From Lingula anatina (Eukaryota; Brachiopoda; Lingulata; Lingulida; Lingulidae), in contig NW_019773659.1 of the NCBI RefSeq assembly GCF_001039355.2, positions 245,807 through 309,806 of the forward strand: DNA of 64,000 nt, read 5' to 3'. The notes under the pieces are model-generated. The model was not told where the DNA came from. It ran no database searches and saw only the letters and a list, made by a program, of their open reading frames with translations. Positions within the stretch are counted from its first letter, which is position 1; every line of letters starts with the position of its first letter. Made by a program: the position numbers and the translations under genes. This document shows, piece by piece, positions 44,901 to 56,492 of this stretch.

Positions 44901-47900
44901 AGGTTCAAGGATCCTCAGCTAATTGGAGTGGGTCGGCACCGACGTGTGTGCGTAACGGTAAATGCAATTCTTTTGGTTTAAATCTGTAACAGTTTATGTT
45001 GATATATTCTTTGTGAATAAAGCTAACCTTCAAAGAAATAAACTGTATAGATTGCTTACGTCTCCCATGCGCAGTAATTAAATCAAAATGTTTTGGCTTC
45101 AAAATGCTTTAACAGTATTTTTGTGGATAAACATCAAATCAATATTTTTTTTACTTCATTAACGCTTTAAAAGTTTTTTTTATGAACATCCGAGCAAGTT
45201 AAACAGAGGCGAGTTATATACATACCTTTATTTTTTGGCATGGTAACAGCAATATCCTGGAAAGCTAGTTATTAAGTAAATGGGGATTTAGACGTCTACA
45301 TACATGTAATCTATCATAAACGGAGCCGATATATGATAATATCACATATCTAACGGTCAATTTCCATCCATTCCAGAGTGCTATAGATCCACATGTCAAA
45401 ATGGCGGTAAATGTACAAACACTGCGAACGGATATAAATGTTCTTGTCCAACTGGCTTCACTGGAAGAAAATGTGAAATAAACATTAACGATTGTGATCC
45501 TAACCCATGCGGTAAAAACGGAAGATGTTTAGACGGTGTAAATAAGCACGTTTGCATCTGTAATCTTGGTTTCACTGGGAACCACTGCAAGACAAACATT
45601 AACGAGTGTGCATCGAATCCGTGTAAACATGGCACTTGCCGCGACTTAGAAGCTGCATACGCATGTCATTGTGATCATGGGTTCACCGGTGCCCAGTGTG
45701 AAACGAACATAGACGAGTGTGCTTCCCAACCTTGCAAAAATGGCGCCGTATGCACAGATGAAGTCAATGGATTCGTTTGTTCATGCATATCGGGATTTTC
45801 TGGTTCAACTTGCAATGTGAATATAAATGAATGTTCCTCGAACCCATGTCTCAAAGGACTTTGCAAAGATGCAGTAAATGGATACACGTGCATCTGTCCG
45901 GCTGGTTTCACTGGCAAACGTTGTGAAACAAACATTGACGAGTGTGCCTCTGGCCCTTGCAAAAATGGCGGTGGATGTGTGGACAGAGTCAATGGATTCA
46001 AATGCACCTGTCCAGTTGGGTTTACCGGTGTCCAGTGTGAAACGAATATAGACGAATGTGCCTCTCAACCTTGCAAAAATGGCGGCTTTTGTACTGATAA
46101 AGTCAACGAATTCAAATGTGATTGTGTGGCGGGGTATACGGGTTTGGTCTGTGAGACAGACATAGACGAATGCTCTTCTACTTCTTGTATGAACGGCGGG
46201 CAGTGCAATGATGCTGTTAATGGCTACAATTGTACTTGCCGTGGTGGATGGACCGGTCTGTTGTGTGAGGTTGCCATTGATGAGTGCGCATCTATACCTT
46301 GTCAACACAACGGTTTATGTAAAGATGAGATCAACGGCTATACGTGTTCCTGCCAAAGAGGGTATACTGGCCATGAATGCCAGACCAATGTTGACGAATG
46401 TGCATCTAACCCTTGCAATAATGGTGCAACGTGTATTGATGGTGTGAATGAATACACGTGTGCCTGCAAAACTGGATTTGCCGGCCTTACATGCCAAACA
46501 AATGTTAACGAATGTGCGTCTAACCCTTGCATGAATGGTGCAACATGTATTGATGGTGTAAATGGATTCACATGTTCATGCAAACCTGGTTTTACCGACC
46601 CAATGTGCAAAACCAATGTTGACGAATGTGAGTCTTATCCTTGTAAGAATGGTGCAACGTGTGTTGATGGTGTGGATGGATTTGCTTGCTCCTGCAAAAG
46701 TGGATTTGTCGGCCCAACATGCGAAACCAATGTTGACGAATGTGCGTCCAACCCTTGTAAGAATGATGCAACGTGTATCGATGGTGTAAATGAGTATACA
46801 TGTGCATGCAAACGTGGATTTGCCGGCCGTACATGCGAAACCAATATCAACGAATGTGCATCTAACCCTTGCAAGAACGGCGCAACATGTATTGATGGTG
46901 TAAATGGATTCACATGTTCATGCAAACCTGGTTTTACCGACCCTACATGTGAAACCAATATCAACGAATGCGCATCTGACCCGTGTCAGAACGGAGCAAC
47001 ATGTGTAGATGGCGTTAACAGGTATAACTGTGTATGTCTGGATGGGTATGCTGGTTCTTTATGCGAAATCGATATAAATGAATGTGCGTCCAACCCATGT
47101 CAGAATGGAGCAATGTGTTCGGATGGTGTGAATGAGTATACATGCACGTGTCTCGCAGGATTTTCAGGCTATATCTGTGAAACTAACGTCGATGAGTGCG
47201 AATCAAACCCTTGCCAAAATGGCGGCAGTTGCAAAAATGCAATCAATGGATACAGCTGCAGCTGCCCGTCCGGATTTACCGGATCAAACTGTGAGACTGA
47301 TATCTTTGAGTGTGCCTCTAATCCGTGTAAAAATGGTCTTTGTTTCGATGGTATAAACAGTTTCACTTGTATGTGTGGCTCTGGTTTTGCTGGTCCCACG
47401 TGCGAAATCAACATAAACGAATGTGCCTCCAACCCTTGCAAGAACGGCGCAACTTGCATCAACGATATCGATAGGTACAAATGCAATTGTTTAGCAGGAT
47501 ATATTGGTTTGCATTGTGAATCCAATGTCGATGAATGTTCATCTAATCCCTGTGGTAGCGGAGGTACCTGCTTGGATGGTGTAAACGGATACACGTGTAA
47601 CTGTCCAGGCGGTTATACAGGGACTAACTGCCAGACAGACGTCAATGAATGTGCGTCTAACCCCTGCAGCAAAGGACTGTGTCTCGACGGAATCGACAGT
47701 TTTACTTGTCTCTGTCCGGCTGGATATTCGGGACCCACCTGTCTCATAGACATTGATGAATGTTCCTCCAACCCGTGCTTAAATTATGGTACTTGTGTGG
47801 ATAAAGTGGACGGATACACGTGTATTTGTCCGGCTGGTTACAGTGGAGACAAGTGTGGAGCATTACCAACTTCCAGTGCCAGTACCACCGCTATGCCCTC

Positions 47901-50835
47901 CCCAACAATCACAAAGGCGATAAAAGGTGAGTACATATGCACCGGCTTAAAGAGTGCGTGCACATGTTCATCTTGGAGAAAAACGGATAAAAGGATACGG
48001 TTTAGTTACTTTTTGTATCAAGTAGCTGGATAAAAGATTGCATATGTAGGAAATGTATATTATTTAAAGAATGAATTTGGTTTGTTATAACTATGAAAAG
48101 ATAATGGAACTGCAAATGAGATCAGGTGAATATTTTGATCCATCAAGTCAAATGAATCTGAGAAAATGAGAAAATAAATCTGAATTCTTACGTGGAGATG
48201 GAGATCACGACGTCTCGACCTGATCGCAAGGTCGTCTACAAGGTCAAGGGCAGAACGTCACCACGCGTCACCTTAACCATCTCAACATCAGTTGACCTGA
48301 AGAAAACCTTGCAATAAGGCCGAAACGTTGTGATCTCTGCAGTTTCTATTAGTATTAGATTTTATTATTTTTTCAATTGGTAATGAATTATGGTAATGAG
48401 CTGGTATATATAAATAATTAAACATTTGGCATCACGTGTATTTCTTATGTTTTCAAGATCCTTGTGATCCGAACCCATGCCCAGAAAAAGAACTAGGACA
48501 ACCAATTATGTGTCAACCTTCTAACGGGGGTTATGAATGTATTCGACCCAGTGGTGAGTGCTAGAAAACCACATGAAGCCTGGATATATCTTTGAAACTT
48601 TTTAATTTCATGTCTATCTAAGCTCGTTATCAGCTATTTACATTTGTACATAAACGGTAGCACCGATAAATGATTAATATTGTGATGATCAGAGAGTATT
48701 TATTATTTATTTATTTATTACTAAAACCACCTTAAAAGATGAGTAAAAAAATTAATATATGTGTAAAATAATATAATAAAAACAGTAATTAAAACGATTT
48801 TAAGAGCAGTCCCGCCAGCACATATTCTTTTGAGAGTCTGTTCTGATAGCTGGGGCTGTTTACCAAAAATCTCAGCGTATCAACCAGTCCTGCCGGTGCA
48901 TGCAGGTCCGGGCCAGCATTCCGGATTCCCGACCCACTCAGACATAAGATCGGGTTCATACCGTAGGAAACAATCCTCTGGAGCAACGACCCCTGCACTA
49001 TGGAACGATTAAGCATAAAATGAGACAGCTGATTAGTTAAAAGTTTAAGATATGGTGTGTCAACTCTCATTACCCTGCGGTAAAGTGATTCCACATTTCT
49101 AGATATAGTGTAACTAATTTTCGGAACATGTAAGGCTTCTAGGAGAGCAGAGGTATGAGATCGCGAAGATAAACCCATGAATCTTGTGACCTGTTTGTTT
49201 TGTAATGTATCCAGGTCTTTTATATTTTTACGAGACATACAGATAGAGTTAGTTCCATAGGTTATNTGAATCTTGTGACCTGTTTGTTTTGTAATGTATC
49301 CAGGCCTTTTATATTTTTACGAGACATACAGATGGAGTTAGTTCCATAGGTTATGACGGGGGATATTTACCATAGGTATCAGGGTCATGATAGTGCTATT
49401 ATGGTAGCTGATGATAAGATGACATGATAGCAGATATTTTAGTGATATTTTTGCATTTTGGACCGAGGCTAAAAATTAAGACAGCTAGGACAAACCATTT
49501 AGGTTATTATAAATCTTCTTGAAGGTGCCTAAAATGCCGCATAATTGTGTCACAAATAAGGAAAAAGGGGCGGATTTCCACAAGATATCGATCGTATTTC
49601 TATGTAAACATTCTTAATACATTTACATTTTACAACATAGTATTTCGGCAAGCAAGAAGTTAGTGGTCAATTGTCCACACTTACTAGCAATTTTACAAGT
49701 TATCATTTCGTCAGGAACCAAACTCATGGTCAACTAGCTGTACGTCGCCCAGTATTTTGGGATAAAAAGTAGAAATATGCAAATCGGTGCTGTTCACCCT
49801 TTGCAATCAGAAAAATATTTAAAAAAACAATTAGATGATAGGACATAACACATTATACCTTATTTTGCTTCGTGTATTACACAAGTGTTTGTATGTCACG
49901 TGCATGTACATGTACGTGTATCCTGTACCTTCAAAAGACACTTTAAGAGGAACTTAAGAGAGCATACTGATATTTACCATAGGTATGTTATCAAAGACAG
50001 CTCGTGTTTAAGGGATTTAAAAAGATAGCTGGGAAAATGTTGACGAAAAATAACAACCGATATGCATTCAGAACATTGACAGCAATTTACGATTACTAGT
50101 TCCTCGTACACTTTACCGATTCTTTTTACTTAAAATACACTCTTCTTTTAATAAAAGGCTTATTTGTAAGCTTGCGCTGACGGGGATCGATTGAACGTTT
50201 TTGTCTTTTTTACAGAAAGTACATCTACAACAAAGCCATGTTCTTCATATCCCTGCAAAAACGGCGCGCAATGCAAGGAGACTGATTATGGCGCTTCCGG
50301 CACATTTAAAAACCAGCTTGGTGGTTACCAATGTAAATGTCCTCCGTTTTACACCGGCAAACATTGTGAGGGCCATATCAATTTTTGTCAGCCAAACCCA
50401 TGTCAGCATGGGTTCACATGTGCGCCGAAGCTTGGGGGCTACGTCTGCACCTGTCTAGCCGCCCACAATGGCACCCACTGTAAAACCCGTATCGACCCTT
50501 GCTCCAGCTCCCCCTGTCTTCATGGCGGACGCTGTACCACACAGCTCGATGGGACCTTCCAGTGCACATGCCCGAATATGTGGACCGGTGCCCGCTGTGA
50601 GCAATGCCTTTGTCAGAACGAAGGTAGATGTGACTACAGTCCCACTGACGGCCACGTGTGTCGCTGCCAAGCTGGGTTCATCGGGATGAAGTGTGATACT
50701 AAAGTGAACGAATGTGACAGCTGGCCATGCTTGCATGGCACATGTATTGACACGGTAAACGGTTATAAATGTGTCTGTGACCCTGGCTACACAGGTAAAA
50801 ACTGTGAAGTCAAGTCTGGCAGTTTGATTGGTTAA
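41114..50835 (+). CDS. gene B: secreted lectin-EGF-sushi-EGF(22)-EGF(5) protein (1391 aa model)
   Basis: Nine exons: 41114-41198 (signal peptide [19 protein letters not shown]), 41424-41664, 43760-43818, 44099-44200 (C-type lectin domain), 44361-44597 (EGF), 44772-44957 (sushi/CCP: four Cys with [10 protein letters not shown]), 45377-47926 (22 EGF repeats, then a Ser/Thr/Pro tail), 48458-48553 (four-Cys linker) and 50216-50835 (five EGF, end GSLIG). The total is 4176 nt with no frame break. Apart from the lectin-internal junctions, exon borders are phase 1. Most array repeats start (N/D)x(D/N)EC and carry an aromatic after Asn/Asp, the calcium-binding EGF pattern. The lectin domain lacks EPN/QPD/WND. 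The order lectin-EGF-sushi is that of selectins, but no membrane segment follows. It is probably an extracellular adhesion or recognition protein; function is inferred. Confidence 0.88.
41803..41876. repeat. foldback hairpin in gene B intron
   Basis: TGACAAAAAGAAATAAAAAA then CAGCAGTTATT, a short loop, and the inverted copy AATAACTGCTG then TTTTTTATTTATTTTTGTCA. The arms are about 31 bp and nearly perfect. An (AT)n run (41877-41909) follows. Confidence 0.9.
42529..42615. repeat. imperfect foldback element
   Basis: ACACTGTCACCCGAGCGATA with the continuing arm CCATAACACCTC pairs with GAGGTGTTCATGGCATATAT and CGCGAGAGTGTGACAGTGT across a ~14-base loop. Partial pairing continues outward (ATAATAC / GTATTAT-like). 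Likely a small foldback/MITE in the large second lectin intron (41665-43759), which otherwise holds no visible exon. Confidence 0.85.
48201..48337. repeat. ~137-bp foldback element in gene B intron
   Basis: GAGATCACGACGTCTCGACC opens the element; its inverse, ending GGCCGAAACGTTGTGATCTC, closes it. CAAGGTCAAGGGCAGAACGT and CACCACGCGTCA in the middle are shared with 10282-10416 in gene A, at the same intron position. The right arm contains CTGAAGA...GAAAC, similar to but not matching a full hammerhead core. Confidence 0.6.
48789..49265 (-). mobile_element. LINE ORF2 C-terminal fragment, antisense in gene B intron
   Basis: A 149-residue minus frame with [20 protein letters not shown] and [13 protein letters not shown], typical of the region after the RT domain in non-LTR retrotransposon ORF2 proteins of aquatic animals. 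There is no RT catalytic motif. The 5' side of the fragment ends at the N at 49266. It lies in the last intron of gene B (48554-50215), opposite to the gene. Confidence 0.7.
49180..49354. repeat. ~87-bp direct duplication across an N (likely assembly artefact)
   Basis: GAATCTTGTGACCTGTTTGT through GGAGTTAGTTCCATAGGTTA occurs immediately before and immediately after the single N at 49266, with two or three differences. This is what unmerged overlapping contig ends or two haplotypes would give. Confidence 0.85.
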
Positions 50836-51057
50836 AACATTTGCAAAGTTAGAAAACCCTTCTCACCTTGAGCGGTTCACTTTTCTGTATGGTACCAGAT
50901 TGAGAGAGTGCCTTTGTATCCATACGGTCAGTAACATATAAGAGAGATCGCCTTAGGGGTATTGTTACCCGTTATTGTTATCGATACCGAATATTCGGTT
51001 TTTCCTGTATCTAATTATTCAATATAATTCACATATCATTGAAGAGGTTTAAAACAA

Positions 51058-51063
51058 AATAAA
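51058..51063 (+). terminator. poly(A) signal of gene B
   Basis: AATAAA about 220 bases after the stop, in 3' UTR sequence conserved with the broken copy at 38816-39060. Confidence 0.6.
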
Positions 51064-51437
51064 TCTCCCCGAAAATATAAAATATCGGCGTTTATATTTC
51101 TTGTAGGCAACTCAAAGCTTTTATCGTTTATTTTACACTTTTCTATTTTTAAGGTGAGACAGCAATCGGAATGCGGCGTGGCTTTATCCCTAAACAAAAT
51201 TTTATCACCAAAATTGGCAGACTTTATTACAAGTGTATGGGCTACAGTACCGCCCCGTTATTTCGTTTTAAATGTTTTTATGTTATGGAGATAAGAACCC
51301 CTAAAACAGATTTTCATTAAGCAAAGGCATTGTTTTGCTTTATTAACGATAAAGTGAAATAATGTTTGAGGCAGTCGCAAAATTCCTAATAGACAATGTG
51401 TGATTAAATACTCTGAACTAGCCACTCGTCTGCCATG

Positions 51438-51572
51438 AGGTTGATTCCCGCCAACTGCCTACTCCCTCCCACAGCTGTCCTCAGGTTGATTCCCGCCCAC
51501 TGCCTGCTCCCTCCCACAGCTGCCCTCATGTTGATTCCCTCCCACTGCCTACTCCCTCCCACAGCTGCCCTC
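51438..51572. repeat. 45-bp minisatellite, three copies
   Basis: GGTTGATTCCCGCC and ACTGCCTACTCCCTCCCACA recur at a 45-base period from about 51439, 51484 and 51529. The unit is a multiple of three and open in several frames, giving chance ORFs (LIPANCLLPPTA-type repeats). Confidence 0.92.
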
Positions 51573-51602
51573 CGATGTGCCAGGCCCTCCAACCCCCCCC
51601 CC

Positions 51603-52337
51603 CCCCCTGTAATTTGAATTAAGACTTTTTAATTATCATGTCAAATTATCGTGTCATATGATACAATATGATAACAGCTTTACTAGGCGTGACAGACATT
51701 TAAGCCGTTTAAGTTAATATAGTGAAAATCGCCAGGGAGATCCAGATGGATCGACCTAGGTATGGAAACCCAGTCTTATACCGTTACCCTTAACGAGCAC
51801 ATCCGACTGTTAATTATATGTAAATTTGGGGACAATTTGTGCTGTTCTTTCAATTTAATGGACATTTCTTCACCTTCTTTACCTCTGTAGAAATCAAACA
51901 AAAATACAGTTAATCGATGTAAAACCATTATTCTGAAGTAGTTCCTACAATCTCTTACAGATACACGCTCGCGAGAAGAAAGAACATTACATCAGAGTTT
52001 GAAGTTTGAGCTTGAAGTTTGAAAATGTTCATCGGTCGGCAGACGGCATACCGACTAAGCTTAGTAATTTTACACAGTATGTCATTATGAGCCAGGGACT
52101 TGGAAATCCTGTGCTTACGAATTTGTCTTCAATTGGAGGTACTAGTTGGCCATATACAGTTTCTTCTAATGATATACTAGTACATTGTGCAGCTGGGTTT
52201 TACTTTTTTGAAATAACTCGATGTGGAGAATCGCCCTCCAGTATACGGTCCATGGTTCGGCAGGGGAGGAACCAGTTAAGAAAAACGTATACCTGCAATT
52301 AAATTAACAGTACATTACAATATAGGTAACACACATT
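51603..52337. other. intergenic, no gene recognised
   Basis: A plus frame at about 52024-52302 (containing TPQYVIMSQGLGNP-like sequence) has no recognisable domain. Otherwise AT-rich, low in structure. Confidence 0.4.
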
Positions 52338-54868
52338 TCATGCAGATCCCTTGAATATTTTTACGGTTGACCAAAGTGTCAACGCAGGGTTCTACAGAAA
52401 ATGCGAGGAAACCATTCTATGGGATTTTAATTCATAAAGTTATAAAATCCTTGAATTTTCAGTGATCAAAATATTAAATAAGGAATATCGCGTTGGTTCT
52501 GATGTCAACCTTTTTAAAGTTAAAATTTCATACGATACAAAACGACTATTTCTAAATGGCAGCAGAAAAGTAATCAAACAACTCAACGTGAAGCATCCAA
52601 CCAAATATATTGACAACAAGTAACAACATACACGTCTAACCTTCCCAATATCCATGATTTTGTCTGTGCCTCCTATCAGATAGCGGCAACATGGCTGCCG
52701 TGAGAATAATCCATCCAGTACGGCCTCGTTGATCGGGGTAGTATCTTTTTTGGCGCCACACATTTCTTTGTTCTTTATAGAATTCGCCAAATACTGCTCA
52801 ACGTACTCCTCTCTCGGATACACGGATTTTAACTCGCCTGTAATGGTGTCCCAATCAGCCCTCAAAGGAATATCTAATTTTTCCGGCTTTGTGAGTTTGA
52901 AAATTGAAGAATATTATATAAATAGTGAAAGGAGTCAAGTTGTCTTATATTTAGTTCTGGTTTGTACAGGGTTACACATATTTCATACTTTTGACCAAAA
53001 CTTAAACCCTAGGCAATATTCATTCTTCGTACATATGGAGAAAGCATTCATTGCTTAAAAACCTAATTATCTGAATAATTTTCCAAAAGTCAGTAGGCAA
53101 TATTTGTTTAGAAATTATGTATTAACTGAAGATTTTTTAGGAGTTTATCTGACGTAATTATCATAACGCAACATTATTCGATGCTTAATTTTTAAGTTGT
53201 AACTACTTACTGCACCTCCTTCGGTCGCCAGTGAAAAATTTGCAGGCTCAACGACGCTCACATGAACACCAAAACGCTTCATCTCGCGTCTCAAACTATC
53301 CGAGAGAGTTTCGAGGGCGAACTTGGACATACAGTATCCAGAGTTTAAGGCACGTGACGACAGACCTCTGACGCTGCTGATATTTACTATTCTTCCTTAA
53401 AATAGAAGTTGATCGTTACAGTATCCCTTCTATAATGGGAGCTAAGTGCATGCTACATAAAAGAAGAGGAAATACATTTTCCCGTTTGAAAATTAAATGT
53501 TGGACACGATCTAGATTAATTATAGTTTCCATTTTTATGATAATTATACTGGATGGTCATTTGTTTTGGGTTTTGACTCATCTTGTACCGTGTATCTTGG
53601 AAAGCATATAAAGCAGAAGCATGTTAATTATAAACTATAATTATATTCATTTTAATAAGATGTAATTAAATGTAACGTCAGTCGCGGCTAATTATAGACT
53701 TACCCACCTCGTGAAATGCGGATTAACGGAAGGAACTTCTTACAAACGCGGACAACTCCATATGTGTTAATATCCATTGTTCTTTGTATCCACTCCATAG
53801 AAACGATCTCAACCGCTCCCCAGCAGCCAATGCCAGCGTTATTAACCACTCCCCATAACTCTGAAATATGCAATTTATGTATTTAGTTTTCAAAATCCCA
53901 TAGACTATAGAATAGAGGTATAGCACAGGTTTGAGTAAATACAGTTCTCAATAATTAAATTAATCAAAAGACACCAGTATATTTCAGTACACATCTTGCA
54001 TAGTTTATATATATATAAACTAAAACGCCATTGACATCAAATATGCCCGACGTTGAATGCAAGGTAATGTTAGCCTATACCTTTGCAGTTATTTTTGATC
54101 ATGCAAAAAACTTCATCTATCTGTTCATCGTTGGTCACATCTAGCTGCACCACGTGTAAGTTTGATGAACACGTGGTTCGGAGCGTTTCAGCTCCTTTCC
54201 CGGCGCTGTCTAAACACCCTGCGAAGACAATGACACCAAGACTATCCAGACACTTTGCCATTTCATGACCCAATCCTATAATGGTTACAAAAGTATTTTA
54301 AATTAAAAACTTTCGGATTTGGTAGTAGGCTATTGATCATTGTACAATCAAGGACAATCGACCCCGACTTTTAAAGCCGGTATATGCTGTATTATCTATA
54401 TAGTACATGTAGAACAATAACAATTCTACAAGTCACTCTTATTTTGGTTTCCCGTCAAACAGGGAGGGTCCAAGAAATAAAAGAAAGCACGCAATAAAGG
54501 CTCATTATTTTTTTAATCATGTTTTTGGGAGTGGGGTCGTGCCGTCCCGTTACTTATAGATTTTAACCACTCCAGCGTTATTATCGTGGATCAGGCTATG
54601 TAAGTAAATACTGAGTTAGACTTCACCGCACATAACATAATATGCATTATTTACCCGTGTCACAGCCAGTTACCAAGACAACCCGCCCTGTGACTGGCAT
54701 TCGATCCCGTTGCCGCATGCATTCAGTGAACAGCAAACATACTCCCCACATTGTAAGCCCGGTAGAAGTAGCTAGTGGTACCCAAGGTAAGTAGATCGTA
54801 AGCACTGTGAAAGCTACCCCCACTGAGAAGAAAATCATCCCAGCAGCTACTGTAGATGTCCAGAGCAT
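52338..54868 (-). CDS. short-chain dehydrogenase, BDH1-like (membrane-anchored SDR)
   Basis: Exons on the minus strand: 54655-54868, 54081-54275, 53708-53860, 53211-53395 and 52641-52886 (993 nt, in phase). A possible short last exon, 52338-52391 (17 residues and TGA), follows an acceptor TTTTCTGTAG and is uncertain. The N-terminus is hydrophobic (MIFFSVGVAFTVLTIYLPWV). Cofactor motif VTGCDTGLGHEM spans exons 1-2; FAGCL and NNAG follow; catalytic NISS and YCMSK (Tyr-x3-Lys) lie in exon 4, then VVEPANF. TGCDxGxG with FAGCL is characteristic of the D-3-hydroxybutyrate dehydrogenase / retinol dehydrogenase 16 / HSD17B6 branch and most like BDH1. Expected activity is NAD(P)-dependent oxidoreduction of a hydroxy-acid, retinoid or steroid. 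The ATG at 54868 opens the hydrophobic leader. Seven residues upstream of the ATG no better start is seen. Confidence 0.82.
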
Positions 54869-55904
54869 TTCCAACCCTTATTCGGAATTTAAACAAATCG
54901 AATGCCACAAATGTGCCCGAGGCCAGTGAAACGCTTCCTTTTTTTAACCGGTGTGACGAAACTGACGGTCCGTACGTGAAGCAGAGTCTGCCCTTGATTT
55001 ACTTAATTATAAAGGTCAAGCTAGCCTCAAATATGTCGGTCAAAATCTAGGGTGAGGCTTACAGCACCTGTACAAATGAATGGGGAACCGGACTCTCTAT
55101 CATGGAGGACTCTCTGTCACGTCACACCGGTTTATACCAGCCTTAACGCTCTAGACAGTATACATTGGCTTGATAAGTAGGTTAAATTGTATATATATAA
55201 ATAGTTTAAAGGGAAGGTTGTTTCCCAATATAGCTTTTCCATTAAACCGCAATTTATGCAATTGGCTTTTTTTCTTGTGGTAGTGTGTAATTGCCCGCAG
55301 TTTATGGGGAAATAAACTCAATTTGTGGTTGGAGAAACATCTAATGACTTCGTTGATCAATTTAATCTCGTTTGTTTTTTATAATCGTTTGTTTGTTTTT
55401 ATAAGCCAAGAATTAACTACAGCTTTGGAAACGACTCACTCGCGCTGCTAGTTAATTACGCCGCGGGGTATTCAGGGCACAGACCGTGATCACTATATAC
55501 CGCCAATGGATTGTTAGGTTTTTAGAATTTAGGTTTTTCATGTGAGCGCAGCCTTTATATACATACCAATACACACAAGGCACTCCTGATTCGCCTCCAA
55601 GTTAGGGAACGTCGAACCTACAGTTGGACAACATTCACTGTGAAACTGCCATATTGTCACAAAACTATAATCTTACTATGCATAGCATTTATTTTAATTT
55701 TAAAAATTTGCACCTTCGTCAAGGTTATCTAAATAATGCTATAATGGCACATGTGTGTTTTCTGTAATTACAGCCACCAACGAAAGGGATTGTGTTTTCG
55801 CCAGCTAGGTAAAACAAGAAAACCTACAAGTCTTTTTTATTACTCTTCATCCATTTACAATCACCGTGCACTGTACTACGGATACATGGGAAGATCGACT
55901 TATT
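54869..55904. other. upstream of SDR gene and start of NAT8 duplication unit
   Basis: No gene recognised. From about 55560, sequence matches 61560-61900 (CAAGTTAGGGAACGTCGAAC; CACTGTGAAACTGCCATAT; CAACGAAAGGGAT-GTGTTTTC), the shared flank of the tandem NAT8-like pair. Confidence 0.5.
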
Positions 55905-55905
55905 A

Positions 55906-56125
55906 CCTCCGCCAAGGAGGTTATGTTTTCACCCCTCTGTTTGTTTGTCTGTCTCTCTTGTCTTTCTGCCTGTCTATCACCAACATTACTCAGAAAGTTA
56001 TGGATCGATTTTGATGATTTTTGGTGGTGATCCGGATCAACAATCAGTCAATAGTCAATAATCAAAATATCGAAAATTTAGGGGTGAAAAGGCATTGGAC
56101 GGAGACTTTGCTGCCTTGGCGGAGG
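55906..56125. mobile_element. ~220-bp short element with CCTCCGCCAAGG terminal inverted repeats
   Basis: CCTCCGCCAAGG (55906-55917) and CCTTGGCGGAGG (56114-56125) are exact inverses. Inside are CAGAAAGTTATGGATCGATT and GGTGGTGATCCGGATCAACA, and outside GTCTGCGCTCTCTGAGTGCT. I recognise this as a repeat spread through many aquatic animal genomes, but cannot give its database name. The paralogous site near 61870-61930 lacks it. Confidence 0.75.
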
Positions 56126-56492
56126 TCTGCGCTCTCTGAGTGCTTTTATAGTTTTGCTTTAGTTTATTTAGACAATTTTAGTGGTAAGTGTCGGAGGTAA
56201 CTGTTCGAATATTCTCCAAAGAAAAGGTTTCATGGAAGTGAAATGTCATCCACAATACAGTGCATCACTTGGGTAGGCACCAACCAGCTATTAATCATTA
56301 TAATTATCTACTGATATCTTAATGACTTACTGATTCATTCTAATAGAAATAAGCTGCTCCTGTAATCCCCCACTGCTACATTTTGGGTTTAAAATATATG
56401 GAATAATATCTAGAATATAGTAAGTATTCCTTCAAGCTTTAAAAGACTATCCAGTTGGTTTGATAAGAAGCATAATTAAGATGTTAAAATTA

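Noticed and set aside
51435-51617. Short ORF with three repeats of LIPAxCLLPPTA
   Set aside because: Produced by a 45-bp minisatellite whose period is a multiple of three; open in both directions and without gene context.
52006-52302. 98-residue plus-strand ORF between gene B and the SDR gene
   Set aside because: No recognisable domain and no good start context; could be an old repeat or chance.
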